A stretch of DNA of 64,000 bases from Rhizobium acidisoli. Its GTDB lineage: Bacteria > Pseudomonadota > Alphaproteobacteria > Rhizobiales > Rhizobiaceae. This document shows positions 8,333-18,970 of this stretch, piece after piece. The position numbers and the translations under genes are program-made. The DNA lies in the NCBI RefSeq assembly GCF_002531755.2, contig NZ_CP034998.1, positions 4,022,501 through 4,086,500 on the forward strand, in the 5' to 3' direction. The notes under the pieces were generated by a model. That model saw only the letters and a program-made list of their open reading frames with translations. It ran no database searches and had not been told where the DNA came from. Each line of letters begins with the position of its first letter. The first letter of the stretch is position 1.

Positions 8333-9571
8333 TTATTTCCGATCGTTGCGGCGATAGGCGTTGGCCGTTCCGCCGATGCGGACCGGCACCGGGATGCTGC
8401 CGGGCTGGGTGACGAGTTTCCCCTTGACCTTGCCCTGCTGGCGCTTGCGTTCGAGATAATAGGCATAGGCGAATTGCGTCGCGATGCCGGCGACCACGAA
8501 GAGCGGACCGACCAGCGGGTCCTTGTTGGTGATATAGAGCACCACCTGGCCGATCATGGCGAGGATCGTGCCGGCAACGAAGATGTTCAGCGAATGGCGG
8601 CCGAGAATGGTCAGCGGATGGTCCGCAGGCCGGCGCAGAATGCGCGAGAACGCCGGAATGCTGATGACGAGATAGGTCAGCGCCAGCACATGCAGCAACC
8701 GCGGCAGCGACAGGAAGGTCTTGTCGAAACCGGTGATGACAGGCGGCAGACCAAGGGCTGCCAGCGAATTGCCGAAGGCCCAGAGATGGCCGGTCACCCA
8801 GACGAAGGACAGCGCGACGTAACCGGCAGCGGCCGCAAACAGCAGCGGATGCTGGGGGATCGTGCCGCCCCGCTTGATATGCAGCATCGAAACGATGCCG
8901 ATCGTAAACAAGAACTGCCAGGAAAGCGGATTGAGGAACCAGTAGCTCTCGATCAGCATGTTGTGCGGCGCCACCTGATAGATGCCCGCAAGCAGCCAGA
9001 CCGTGCCGGAGACGCCGAGCGCCAGCAGCGGGCTGCGCGCATTCAAGAGCAGGATGATCGGCACCATCAGCATCAACGCGCCGTACATCGGCAGGATATT
9101 GTTGTAGCCGATCTGATGGCCGAGCAGCAGCAGCGCCGGAATACCTTCCTTCAGGTTCATCAGCACCGCCAGGATGTTGATTTCAACAAGCAAGCCCGGC
9201 CGGTGAAACAGCCATGCGCCGCAGATGAACAGCGCCAGCGTCATGAAGGTGGTGATCATATGAGCGAGATAAAGCGTGAAGGCGCGCTTCGTCGCCTTGA
9301 TCGCCATCTTGAGCCGGTTGCCCGGCCGGAATCCGGATCCATAGGCAAGGCCGACGGCGATGCCCGAGATCAGCACGAAGGCCTCGGCAGCATCGGAGAA
9401 GCCGAAATTCTTCGTCGTCACATATTCGAAGATCTGTCCGGGAACATGATTGATGAAGATCATGATCAGCGCCACGCCGCGCAAGACGTCTAGCCTAGTG
9501 TCACGCATTGGTGCAGCTGTGGATAGGGGACTGCGCCCGGTGACGATGGCTTCGGTCGGCGTGCTTGCCAT
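8333..9571 (-). CDS. opgC: OpgC-type membrane acyltransferase (glucan succinylation)
   Basis: This 412-residue integral membrane protein has about ten hydrophobic helices. It starts with the family motif DTRLDVLRGVALIMIFINH after a short cytoplasmic tail, as in OpgC proteins and related acyltransferase-3 enzymes. OpgC proteins add succinyl groups to osmoregulated periplasmic glucans, giving them negative charge. Lying between ndvA and ndvB, its likely substrate is cyclic beta-1,2-glucan. I start at ATG 9571 with AGGAGA 7 nt upstream; the longer open frame to 9841 runs over the ndvB terminator and ndvB 3' end. It is separated from ndvB by a strong hairpin, so it probably has its own promoter. 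Confidence 0.88.
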   Translation of the reverse strand: MASTPTEAIVTGRSPLSTAAPMRDTRLDVLRGVALIMIFINHVPGQIFEYVTTKNFGFSDAAEAFVLISGIAVGLAYGSGFRPGNRLKMAIKATKRAFTLYLAHMITTFMTLALFICGAWLFHRPGLLVEINILAVLMNLKEGIPALLLLGHQIGYNNILPMYGALMLMVPIILLLNARSPLLALGVSGTVWLLAGIYQVAPHNMLIESYWFLNPLSWQFLFTIGIVSMLHIKRGGTIPQHPLLFAAAAGYVALSFVWVTGHLWAFGNSLAALGLPPVITGFDKTFLSLPRLLHVLALTYLVISIPAFSRILRRPADHPLTILGRHSLNIFVAGTILAMIGQVVLYITNKDPLVGPLFVVAGIATQFAYAYYLERKRQQGKVKGKLVTQPGSIPVPVRIGGTANAYRRNDRK

Positions 9572-9605
9572 GGGTCTCTCCTTGTCATCCGATTTGCAAA
9601 CGCGA

Positions 9606-9637
9606 CGACGGCCAAAAGGGTTCCCTTTTGGCCGTCG
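9606..9637. terminator. Strong palindromic terminator after ndvB
   Basis: A perfect 15-bp stem (9606-9620 with 9623-9637) closes on a 2-nt loop. It contains AAAA/TTTT tracts inside the stem. It lies 35 nt after the ndvB stop and upstream of opgC on the same strand, so it should separate the two transcripts. Confidence 0.7.
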
Positions 9638-9671
9638 CGAATCGCCGTGTTTTTCAGCGTGGAGAACGCTG

Positions 9672-12600
9672 TTATCCGAGCGGATATCCCTCTTCGGGAT
9701 CGGTGACTTCGCAGCCGTTGATAGACAGAGTGTATCCGCTGTCATTGGACGCTTTTGAGACCGAAATGCGGTATTTGCCGCCGCCCTGTTCCACCTCTGC
9801 CGCAAAACCGTCCCATTCCGAGGGGAGCGACGGCCGCACATAAAGCTTCCCGCCCTTCAGCCGGATGCCGAGGATGCCCTCGACGGCGGCGCGATAGAGC
9901 CAGCCGGCGGAGCCGGTATACCAGGTCCAGCCGCCGCGCGACGTATAGGGCTCATGACCGTAGACGTCGGCCGCCACGACATAGGGTTCGACGCGGTATT
10001 GCTCCGCCGAAGCCTTGTCGAGCGCATGGGTAATCGGGTTGAGGATCTGGAAGCAGCGCAACGCGTCATCGCCCCGCCGCAGCTCGGCCAGCGCCATCAC
10101 CACCCAGGTCGCGGCGTGGGTATATTGCCCGCCATTTTCGCGTACCCCCGGCGGGTAGGCCTTGATATAGCCGGGATCCCTGGCGGAATTGACGAAAGGC
10201 GGTGTGAACAGCCGGATGATGCGGGCATCCTCGTCAACCAGCTGGTCGAGCACAGCCTCCATCGCCTTTACGGCGCGGGCCGGATCACCCTCACCCGACA
10301 GCACGCTCCATGACTGCGCAATCGAATCGATCCGGCATTCCGGGCTTTCCCTGGAGCCGAGCAGCGCGCCATCGTCGAACGTGCCGCGGCGATAGTAGCC
10401 GCCATCCCAGGCCGCAGTTTCGAGCGCCTTCTTCAGCTCGGTCAGATTCGCCGACCAGCGCTCTGTGCGGGCCGTGTCGCCGCGCTCTTCGGCATAGGGA
10501 ATGAAGGAGCGCAAGGCGCCTGCCAGGAACCAGCCGAGCCAGACGCTGGTGCCGCGCCCACCGATGCCGACGCGGTTCATGCCGTCGTTCCAGTCGCCGC
10601 CGAGGAACAGCGGCAGGCCGTTTGCTCCCTTGCGGGCGATGGCGAGATCGAGCGCCAGCGCCGCGTGTTCGTAGACGCTCGCCTTGTCCTCGGAAATCTC
10701 CGGCCTGTAGAAGGAATCGTGCTGGCCTTCGAGCAGAGCCGGCCCTTCCAGGAAGGCGATCTCCTCGTCGAGCACGGTTCTATCGCCGGTGACGGTGCAA
10801 TAATGATGGATCGCGTAAGCGAGCCAGACGACGTCGTCCGAGATCAATGTGCGCACGCCCGCACCGGTTCCCGGCAGCCACCAATGCTGCACGTCGCCTT
10901 CGCGGAATTGGCGCGACGCGGCGTTCAGGATCTGCCCGCGGGCAAGCGAGGGTTCGTGCAGCACGAAGGCCAGCGTGTCCTGCAGCTGATCGCGGAAGCC
11001 GAAGGCGCCGCTTGCCTGGTAAAAGGCGGTGCGGGCCATGATGCGGCAGCCGAGGCTCTGATAGGGCAGCCAGGTGTTGACGAGATTGTTCATCCCGCGA
11101 TCCGGCGTCGATATCTGCAGCCTGCCGGTAAAGTCCCGCCAGAAGGCCTGGTTCGTCTGGACGGCATCGTCGAACGAAACCTTGCGGATATCGGCGATGA
11201 TGCTGCGCGCTTCGTCCTCCGTCGGCGTATCGCCGAGGAAGAAGGTGAAGTCGCGCTCCTCGCCGGCGGCAAGCTCGACGTCGATCGCAAGGGCTGCGGC
11301 CGGATCCCCGTCGAGGTCGGCCGTGCCGGAAAGCGAGGCGGCAGAGATCACGGCCTGCGGCGCCTGGATCGTTCCCGCCTTGCCGACGAATTCGCGCCGG
11401 CTTGCCGAGAAGCTCGAAAGCGCCTCGCTCGCCGCGAAGAAGGCGGTGCGGTTGGAATAATCGATGCTGTAGGGATTTGTGGCAAACAGCGCCCCCGTCT
11501 CCTCGTCGTGTTTCGACAGGATGAAGGGCGCGGTGCGTGCCGCATTGCTGCCGAGGATCCACTCGACGTAACCGTAGAGACGCAGCCTGCGGTTGGTCGA
11601 ACCGGTGTTGCGCAGGCGCAGGCGCTGCAGTTTCACCGGCCTTTCGCGGTCGATCGTCTGCGTCAGCTCCAGCGCAATATCGTGCTGAACGCTGGAGAAA
11701 ACGGAATAGCCGAGCCCGTGGCGGGCTTCGAAACGGATGTCCGGCCGGCGAGAAAGCGCTGCGAACGGTGTCATCACCGCACCGCTGTCGAGATCGGCGA
11801 GATAGAACGCCTCACCCGACCGGTTGATCACCGCATCGTTCGACCAGGAAGTCAGCTGATAGTCGCGCGAATTGGCGCTCCAGGTGAAGCCCGCGCCCTC
11901 GGCCGACACGTGGAAGCCGAACCTGTCATTGGAGATGACATTGATCCAGGGCTGCGGCGTCGCGTGGCCGCCGGGCAGGCGAACGACATATTCGCGCCCG
12001 TCGCGGGCAAAGCCGCCGATGCCGTTCCAGAAGTCGAGATCACCCTCTTCCTCGATGACGACGGCGGGCACGGCGGGTGGCGGCACCGGCGCGACGCGCT
12101 TGACCGGGACCTTGTTGCGCTCGGCCCGTTCCATCTCCTGCAGCTCCTCCTTGGAGGGGGCGAACAGGGCGACGGCGCGGTTGATCTGGTCGACCACCTT
12201 GCCGTTCTTCGTATGCAGCGTGACGCGGGAAGCCGCGATCAGCGCGTGATAGGTGCTCTCCTCCATCAGGTCCTTGCGAACCGCAAAGATATGCTGGCGC
12301 AAGCCGTCGGCCTGGCCCATGCGGCGCACGTTTTCGCACATGGCGTCGAGCGCATGCTGCATGTCCTGCGCATAGGAAGAGGCGCGTTCATTCATGATGA
12401 CGAGATCGGCGGTGACGCCGCGCGAGCGCAGATATTCCTGCGCCAGCAGTGCCTCGCGGGCGATTTCGAGATCCATGTCGTCGTTGATGCGCAATGTGAA
12501 GATCGGGAAGTCGCCGGAGATCGCCAGCGGCCACAGCGCCGATTGCGACTGCAGGCCGGCCTCGACGGTCGCCTCGTCCTTGCGCAGCTGCATGTCGGGA

Positions 12601-15600
12601 TAGACGAGATAGCGGCCGAGATGCTGGAAGGCCGCCGCCTGCTGCGAGGTGACGCCGACATGGCGCATCTGCACCTGCGTGCGCGTCCAGGCCTGGACCA
12701 GCTCGTGGGTGAAGGCGTCGGGATGACGGTAGCGATTGACCGCCTTGTCGACTTCGTCGCGGCTCGGCGCTGCGATCGTCCAGAAGATCACGCTGACTTT
12801 CTTGCCGGCCGGCACGCGGACGGTGCGGCGCAGCGACATTACCGCGTCGAGCACGAAGCCGTCGCTGCCGGAAAGCGTCGCCCCCGGATCGAAAGCCGCC
12901 GCATCGGCAAGGCTGCGGCCACGGCCGATGAACTTGCGCCGGTCGGTCTCGAATTCGGTATGACGCGTGTCGCCGGCATTGTCGACGATCAGATGGGCGA
13001 TGCCGATGTTCGGCTCGTTCGGATCGCGCTTGTTGCGTTCGGCGCGGATGACGTCACCGCGTTTGCCGATCTCGGTCTTGACGAACATGCGGGCGAAGGC
13101 GGGATGGGCATTGTCGGTATCGTCGGAGGTGATCACCGGTTCGAGATAGGAGGTGACTTCGATGAACCGATCTTCCGTACCCATGTTGAGCAGGGTGACG
13201 CGGCGGGCCTCGGCATCATGCTCGGTGGCGATGATGCATTCCACCTCGCTCGTCAGGTCGCCGACCGTCTTGGTGAACTGCGCCTTCTCGTCGGCGAATT
13301 CCACCTTGATCGTTTCGCCTTCAACACCCTTCGGCTCCGATGTCGTCGACCACCATTCGTTCGTGGCGGTATCGCGCAGGAAGATGAAGCTGCCCCAGCG
13401 GTCTTCGGTCGGATCGGCTTTCCAGCGGGAAACGGAAAGACCGTTCCAGCGGGAATAACCGGCGCCTGTCGCCGTCAGCATCAGCGAATAATGGCCGTTG
13501 GACAGGAATACCAGTTCGCGGTCGCGCGATGCCGGATCGCTGATCTTCCTGATCTCCGGCCGCAGCAGATCTTCCTGGATGCTGGCAGGTGTGTCGGATT
13601 CATGCTTGCCGCTCATCACCGGAATGTCGCGCGGCGCCTTTTCCTGCAGCAGAAGCTCCGCTGCCTCGATGACCGGATCGGCGTGGAAGAGTTCGCGCAG
13701 ATGACCGTTGAAGGCGACGTTGGCGACGGCTGCGATCGACATGCCGTGATGGTGGGCATAATAATTGTAGACCACCGCGCATTTCTTGCCTTCCGGCACG
13801 CGCGTCGGCGTGAAGTCGACGGCATCGTGGAAGCCGAATTTGCCGAGCGCACCGACCTTGCGCAGCCTCTGCAGATTTTCGAGCGCGCCCGGCGGGTCAT
13901 ACTGGCTGGCGAGCAGCGAGGCATAGGGCGCGATGACGGCATTGTGGCCGAGGCCGCGCTTCAGGCCGAGCGTCGGCACGCCGAAATTCGTGTACTGATA
14001 GTTGAGATTATGGTCGCGGGCATTGAAGGCCGCTTCCGAAATGCCCCACGGAATGCCGAGCTTGCGGGCGTAATTCATCTGTTCGACGACGACCAGATTG
14101 TTGGTCTGGTTGAGAATGCCCCCGCCGCGCTCCTGCATGACGAGCGGCGGCATCAGATATTCGAACATCGAGCCGGACCAGGAGACCAGCGCGCCGCGCG
14201 ATCCCACAGGCACGACCTGGCGGCCGAGACGGTACCAGTGCTCCGTCGGCAGATCGCCCTTGGCGATGCCGAACAGGCTGGTCAGGCGGCATTCGGACGC
14301 GAGAAGGTCGTAGCAGGCCTGGTCGAGTTCACCGCTTTCGACGCGGTATCCGATCGACAGCAGGCGCCGCTCCGGCCGGAACAGGAAGCCGAAATCCATC
14401 GAGAAAGCCAGATCGCGGGCCTTGTCGCGCAGCGCCACCAGTCGCGGCCTCAGCGCATCGACCTTGGAGAGGTCGAAAGTGCTGTCTGAAATATGCGCCT
14501 CGCAGACCTTCACCAGGGATGCCGCCCATTGGGTGACCTCTTCGCTCTGCTTCGACTTGACCTCATGGTCGAGATTGGCGGCAAGCTTCTCGATGTCGCG
14601 GGCGAGAACGGCGAGGTTGATGATGCGGATCGAGGCGAATTCATGCTCGCGCTTGACGGCGGCAAGCGCGTTCTGGAAACCGACGATGCGTTCCTCCAGG
14701 CGCCGGCGCAGCGGCCGCACGGTCTTGCGGTCATCCGGCAGGTCAGCCAGCACTTCACCGAGAATGCCGGCCGTGTCGCCGACACCGTCGAGATTGCCCT
14801 GCATATGGGCGGACGGCGCCTCGGCCCAGTTGCGGCAGGCCGACGAAATGGCGATCAGATGACCAGCGAGATTGCCGCTGTCGACGGCCGAGACATAACG
14901 CGGCCCGAGCGTCTGCAGCGTATCGGTGTGATACCAGTTGAACAGATGGCCGCGGAATTTCTCCATTCTGTCGATCGTCGAAATCGTCTGCTCCAGCCGA
15001 TCGAGCGTCTCCTCGAAGGAGAACCAGCCGAATTGCCGGCCGGAGACGACGGAGAGCAGATAGACGCCGATATTGGTCGGCGAGGTGCGCGCCGCGACAA
15101 TCACATGCGGCGTTTCCTGGATATTATCAGGCGGCAGATAATTCTGCTCGGCCGTGGTGAAGGTCTCGAAATAACGCCAGGTCCGCCGGGCGATCTTGCG
15201 CAGTTCGCTCGACACCGAATCGGCGACCTCGAGCCGGTCCTCGGTCTCCGCCGACTGGCTGACATACCAGGCGACGACAGGCGACAGGATCCACAACAGC
15301 GCGAAGGGTATGCCGACGACGAAGGCGCTGCCGCCGGGCAGGGCTGCAAAACCAAGGGCCAGCAGCGCCAGCACCGGCGCATGCCACATCGCCTTGTAAT
15401 AGGCGATCAGCGTGCCCTGGCCGCCGGCCTGAACGCTGGCGGCGGTCCGCCACTGCAGCATCAGCTTGCGGCTGACGAACAGGCGGTAGAGCGACCGGCC
15501 GATCGCATCGGCCATCATCGCGGCGGAATCGGCGATGAAGACGATCCGCAGAGCAACCTGGGCATTGGCGGCCGTGATATCGGACCAGACGGTATAGAGA

Positions 15601-18191
15601 TGGGCGCGGGCGACGATATCGCTGGTGCGCGGAATGATGCCGTTGATCAGCGACAGCGTCGGCGCGACGAAGAGGCAGAAGATCAGCAGGATCTGCCAGA
15701 TCAGCGCGCCGAGCGGGCCCATGAAATACCAGCCGAGCACGGAGGCGAAGAACCAGGCGATCGGCGTCAGCGAGCGGCGCAGATTGTCGAACATCTTCCA
15801 GCGGCCGAGTGCCGTGACGCCGTATTTCGGATTGAACATATACGGCAGCAGCTGCCAGTCGCCACGCGCCCAGCGATGCTGGCGCGAGGTCTCGACCTCG
15901 TAGCGGATCGGGAAATCCTCCACCAGTTCGAGATCGGTGACCAGCGCGCAGCGCGCCATCGAGCCTTCGAGAAGATCGTGGCTGAGCACGGAGTTTTCGT
16001 CGATCCGGCCCTTCAGCGAAGCTTCGAAGGCATCGACATGATAAAGGCCCTTGCCGGTGAAGGTGCCTTCGCCGGCAAGATCCTGATAGACGTCGGACAC
16101 GGTGAAGACGTAGGGGTCGAGGCCGCGATTGATCGAAAAGACGCGCTGGAAGACCGAGGCGTCCTTGCCCGTCGTCAGCGACGGGGTGACGCGCGGCTGC
16201 AGCACGCCGTAGCCGCTTTCGACACGGCCGGTTTTCGGATTGATCACCGGGCGGTTGATCGGATGATAGAGCTTGCCGACGAGCTTGGTGACGGCGTCGC
16301 GCATCAGGCGCGTATCGGCATCGAGCGTCATGACATATTGCACATTGGCCGGCACGGTGTTGGCACCCGGCAGATAGGTCGTGTCGCGGTCGCCGCGCAG
16401 CAGCATGTTCAGCTCGTGCAGCTTGCCACGTTTGCGCTCCCAGCCCATCCACACACCTTCGGAGGGATTGTAGAGGCGGCGGCGATGCAGCAGATAGAAC
16501 CGCGTCTTGCCATCATAGGCATAGCGGGCGGAAAGATTGGCGATCTCGCGCCTGGCATAGTCGAGAACCTCGAGATCGGCGGGCGATTCCTCGGCCTCGC
16601 TGTCCGGCCAATCGCTGAGCAGCGCGAAATAGAGTTCGCCGCGCGGATTGGCGAGATAATGAACCTCGAGATTGCGCACGTGGTCGTCGACGCTGTCGCG
16701 GTTCGAGATCAGGCAGGGAACGACGAGCAGTGTGCGCGCATCCTCCGGAATGCCTTCCTTGAACTCGTAGCCGACAAGGCGCGCCGGCGTCACGAAGAAG
16801 GAAAGCACGGTATTGAAGAGGCCCGTCGCCCCCTCCGAGGCCGGCAGCGAGAACATGATCAGCAGCAGGGCGATTTCGATCGGCCCCATGCCGGCATTGG
16901 CCATGAACCGGCCGACGATCGCCATGGCGATGACCGTCAAAAGCATGACGGGCACGGCAATTGCCAGCCAGTTGAACCGGCGCACCGCGCGCACGAAATG
17001 CTGGGTGATGGTCGGGCGATAGTTCGCCCGCGCCTCGAGCTTCGGCCGCTGGGCGCCGGACAGGAATCCGCCGACATTCGGTTCATGCGGCTGCGGCTCG
17101 TCGGAGGCCTTGGCGGCATCCGTCATGTCGAGCGCCAGCTGGGCGATTTCCATTTCCGTCAGCGGCGAGCGTTTGGCCAGCTTTTCGATCTGTTTGCGGT
17201 ATTTGTTGCGCGAGCCGGAATCGAGAATGCCGTAATCCGAATGCTCCCAGAGCAACTTGTCGACATGGCTGACCTGCTCGACCCAGACCGACCATTCGGC
17301 ATCGTCGATCTCGCGCAGGCTGCGGATGATGTTGCCCATCGTCACGTTGCCGGAAGAGAGACGGCTATGTTCGGCCGTCGTCGCCTCTTCGGTGTTGCGG
17401 CCAAGCTCTTCCAGCCGCTCGTCGAGCCAGGTGATCGCCAGACTCGACGTCTGCGAGCCGTCACGCATGCGATAGAGGAACTGCGTCGAGAAAGTATTGT
17501 CCTCGGCAAGCGGTTCCAGCGTCTTCAGATAGGCGGCGGCCGCGGCCGGATCGGTCAGGCGCACCAGTTCGTCGGCCGCCTCGTTGGCGCGGCGGCGCAG
17601 GCGGCGGCTGGCTTCGACGCGGCTGGAAATGCGGCGAAGATTTTCCACCAGCACGTAACGCACAAGCGAAGGCAACGCCCAGAGTTCGCCGATCCTCAGC
17701 GTCTCACTGGCCTGAAAACCGTCGACCAGCGCCGTCAGGCTTTCCTGCGAGATCGTGCTATGGGTGTGAGCGACATAGAGCCAGGCCAGCACGAGGGTGC
17801 GCGGCACCTCGACACCGCCGACTACCATGGTCGGCAATTCGCGATAGAAGCGGCGGGGGAAGTCGCGCCGTACCTCCTGGATCGCCTCTTCGACGATATA
17901 ATGATTGTCCAGCAGCCATTCCGCCGCCGGCGTGATCGTCTCGCCGGCTTCGACGTCGGTCGCCGTGGTCCGGTAGACGCGCAGAATTTCCTTCTCGTTT
18001 TCCTTGTGTCGCGCGAAGAAATCGAAGGGGGCGAAAGCCGGCAGCCGGTCGACGTCGCCGCGGGCGACCGTATTGCCGATCGCCTTGATGTCCTCGATGG
18101 CAAGATAGGTGGAGCGGATCGAATCGTTGTGATCGATCTGCTTGGTCTCAGGTTCGCGCGGAAGGCTCGGAGAAAGATTTGAAATAGACAT
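9672..18191 (-). CDS. ndvB: Cyclic beta-1,2-glucan synthase NdvB
   Basis: This 2839-residue inner-membrane enzyme starts, extends and cyclises beta-1,2-glucan from UDP-glucose on itself. The glycosyltransferase (GT84) part shows TLDADTR near residue 622 and RQHRWARGDWQ near 770, flanked by hydrophobic helices near 400-460, 800-850 and 950-1000. The C-terminal half is glycoside-phosphorylase-like (GH94): NYYAHHHGMS in the middle and GGDWNDGMNRVG near 2537. In Brucella and Agrobacterium homologues this domain sets chain length. The length matches the family. The product is handed to NdvA and probably to OpgC. Long antisense open frames over it are coding shadows of high GC. ATG at 18191 opens MSISNLSPSLPREPE. 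Confidence 0.96.
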   Translation of the reverse strand: MSISNLSPSLPREPETKQIDHNDSIRSTYLAIEDIKAIGNTVARGDVDRLPAFAPFDFFARHKENEKEILRVYRTTATDVEAGETITPAAEWLLDNHYIVEEAIQEVRRDFPRRFYRELPTMVVGGVEVPRTLVLAWLYVAHTHSTISQESLTALVDGFQASETLRIGELWALPSLVRYVLVENLRRISSRVEASRRLRRRANEAADELVRLTDPAAAAAYLKTLEPLAEDNTFSTQFLYRMRDGSQTSSLAITWLDERLEELGRNTEEATTAEHSRLSSGNVTMGNIIRSLREIDDAEWSVWVEQVSHVDKLLWEHSDYGILDSGSRNKYRKQIEKLAKRSPLTEMEIAQLALDMTDAAKASDEPQPHEPNVGGFLSGAQRPKLEARANYRPTITQHFVRAVRRFNWLAIAVPVMLLTVIAMAIVGRFMANAGMGPIEIALLLIMFSLPASEGATGLFNTVLSFFVTPARLVGYEFKEGIPEDARTLLVVPCLISNRDSVDDHVRNLEVHYLANPRGELYFALLSDWPDSEAEESPADLEVLDYARREIANLSARYAYDGKTRFYLLHRRRLYNPSEGVWMGWERKRGKLHELNMLLRGDRDTTYLPGANTVPANVQYVMTLDADTRLMRDAVTKLVGKLYHPINRPVINPKTGRVESGYGVLQPRVTPSLTTGKDASVFQRVFSINRGLDPYVFTVSDVYQDLAGEGTFTGKGLYHVDAFEASLKGRIDENSVLSHDLLEGSMARCALVTDLELVEDFPIRYEVETSRQHRWARGDWQLLPYMFNPKYGVTALGRWKMFDNLRRSLTPIAWFFASVLGWYFMGPLGALIWQILLIFCLFVAPTLSLINGIIPRTSDIVARAHLYTVWSDITAANAQVALRIVFIADSAAMMADAIGRSLYRLFVSRKLMLQWRTAASVQAGGQGTLIAYYKAMWHAPVLALLALGFAALPGGSAFVVGIPFALLWILSPVVAWYVSQSAETEDRLEVADSVSSELRKIARRTWRYFETFTTAEQNYLPPDNIQETPHVIVAARTSPTNIGVYLLSVVSGRQFGWFSFEETLDRLEQTISTIDRMEKFRGHLFNWYHTDTLQTLGPRYVSAVDSGNLAGHLIAISSACRNWAEAPSAHMQGNLDGVGDTAGILGEVLADLPDDRKTVRPLRRRLEERIVGFQNALAAVKREHEFASIRIINLAVLARDIEKLAANLDHEVKSKQSEEVTQWAASLVKVCEAHISDSTFDLSKVDALRPRLVALRDKARDLAFSMDFGFLFRPERRLLSIGYRVESGELDQACYDLLASECRLTSLFGIAKGDLPTEHWYRLGRQVVPVGSRGALVSWSGSMFEYLMPPLVMQERGGGILNQTNNLVVVEQMNYARKLGIPWGISEAAFNARDHNLNYQYTNFGVPTLGLKRGLGHNAVIAPYASLLASQYDPPGALENLQRLRKVGALGKFGFHDAVDFTPTRVPEGKKCAVVYNYYAHHHGMSIAAVANVAFNGHLRELFHADPVIEAAELLLQEKAPRDIPVMSGKHESDTPASIQEDLLRPEIRKISDPASRDRELVFLSNGHYSLMLTATGAGYSRWNGLSVSRWKADPTEDRWGSFIFLRDTATNEWWSTTSEPKGVEGETIKVEFADEKAQFTKTVGDLTSEVECIIATEHDAEARRVTLLNMGTEDRFIEVTSYLEPVITSDDTDNAHPAFARMFVKTEIGKRGDVIRAERNKRDPNEPNIGIAHLIVDNAGDTRHTEFETDRRKFIGRGRSLADAAAFDPGATLSGSDGFVLDAVMSLRRTVRVPAGKKVSVIFWTIAAPSRDEVDKAVNRYRHPDAFTHELVQAWTRTQVQMRHVGVTSQQAAAFQHLGRYLVYPDMQLRKDEATVEAGLQSQSALWPLAISGDFPIFTLRINDDMDLEIAREALLAQEYLRSRGVTADLVIMNERASSYAQDMQHALDAMCENVRRMGQADGLRQHIFAVRKDLMEESTYHALIAASRVTLHTKNGKVVDQINRAVALFAPSKEELQEMERAERNKVPVKRVAPVPPPAVPAVVIEEEGDLDFWNGIGGFARDGREYVVRLPGGHATPQPWINVISNDRFGFHVSAEGAGFTWSANSRDYQLTSWSNDAVINRSGEAFYLADLDSGAVMTPFAALSRRPDIRFEARHGLGYSVFSSVQHDIALELTQTIDRERPVKLQRLRLRNTGSTNRRLRLYGYVEWILGSNAARTAPFILSKHDEETGALFATNPYSIDYSNRTAFFAASEALSSFSASRREFVGKAGTIQAPQAVISAASLSGTADLDGDPAAALAIDVELAAGEERDFTFFLGDTPTEDEARSIIADIRKVSFDDAVQTNQAFWRDFTGRLQISTPDRGMNNLVNTWLPYQSLGCRIMARTAFYQASGAFGFRDQLQDTLAFVLHEPSLARGQILNAASRQFREGDVQHWWLPGTGAGVRTLISDDVVWLAYAIHHYCTVTGDRTVLDEEIAFLEGPALLEGQHDSFYRPEISEDKASVYEHAALALDLAIARKGANGLPLFLGGDWNDGMNRVGIGGRGTSVWLGWFLAGALRSFIPYAEERGDTARTERWSANLTELKKALETAAWDGGYYRRGTFDDGALLGSRESPECRIDSIAQSWSVLSGEGDPARAVKAMEAVLDQLVDEDARIIRLFTPPFVNSARDPGYIKAYPPGVRENGGQYTHAATWVVMALAELRRGDDALRCFQILNPITHALDKASAEQYRVEPYVVAADVYGHEPYTSRGGWTWYTGSAGWLYRAAVEGILGIRLKGGKLYVRPSLPSEWDGFAAEVEQGGGKYRISVSKASNDSGYTLSINGCEVTDPEEGYPLG

Positions 18192-18746
18192 GGGTTCGGT
18201 TCTGGATCCAAACGAAGTTATGGCTGTTTTGCTCAGCCTTTTGCACTGCTTATCATGACTGCTACATGAACGGAGCCCGTTTCTTCGAAGATCGATGAAG
18301 CCGGGATAAATGACGCTTGGGCCAAGCGATGCGAACGGGTTAAGCCCCGGTCCGGGGCGCGGCCCGACGAGCGATCAAGACCATCGATACCCTCTCCGCG
18401 AAAGCCATGTCGAAAATTGGACACCATCCGGATAATTCAAGTCAAGAGGCATGAGCGGCGCGCCTGGCGAGCTTGGGACGTGCATGAACGCCACAATGCC
18501 CGCCCCGGTTCCGGCGATGTAAAGGCTCTGCGATTTTGGGAGGAGACGCGCGATCTCGGATGGCATCATCGGTTCGAAAACGCCGACATGCAAACACAGA
18601 TCGGAAATGCGCCGCACTAGGAAGTTCGATGCGGTCGCTCGTGATGAAATGAAAACGTACAGAAGAACGAAGAAGCGATCGGATGCCGATCAACCAGGCG
18701 AAAACCGCCGCAACGCCGGCACTTGCCGGCGTCTAATGTTCGTCGA
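18192..18746. other. 555-bp gap upstream of ndvB, no convincing gene
   Basis: The ndvB promoter should lie at the left end. A GC-rich palindrome GCCCCGG/CCGGGGC is visible near 18344-18360. A minus-strand open frame at 18375-18617 (80 codons, GTG start, no ribosome site) and others here have no family signal, so I do not call them. Confidence 0.5.
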
Positions 18747-18911
18747 TCAGCCGACGACGCCGCAAACCATGGCCACGACGAACAGGAATGCCGCCGTGAA
18801 GATTGCTCCATGGAGCACAGTTTGAAGCCTATGGCGTGTGGTCAGCGGCTTCTTGGCCCCTACGGAACCGTACTGGTTCACGTGAGCATGCGAAATACCC
18901 AGATCTGCCAT
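18747..18911 (-). CDS. Small single-pass membrane protein (54 aa), unknown function
   Basis: The product has a polar 30-residue N-terminus (MADLGISHAHVNQYG, then KKPLTTRHRL) followed by one hydrophobic helix (AIFTAAFLFVVAMVCGVVG) running to the end. GGAGG stands 7 nt before the ATG, so translation is credible. A 21-bp interrupted palindrome lies 60 nt upstream. Similar tail-anchored miniproteins are common in Rhizobiaceae, but I cannot name a family. Confidence 0.65.
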   Translation of the reverse strand: MADLGISHAHVNQYGSVGAKKPLTTRHRLQTVLHGAIFTAAFLFVVAMVCGVVG

Positions 18912-18970
18912 ATGTCGCCTCCGTTGTTTTTAAGCGGCCGGTTGTGCGGCTCGCGTTGATATTCTTATAT

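Noticed and set aside
10665..18182. Very long plus-strand open frames (1274 and 1229 codons) opposite ndvB
   Set aside because: They mirror the codon pattern of ndvB on the other strand, lack ribosome sites and domain signals, and are rich in His, Arg, Asp and Gly as expected of antisense shadows in high-GC genes.
18375..18617. 80-codon minus-strand frame upstream of ndvB
   Set aside because: GTG start without ribosome site and no recognisable protein features.
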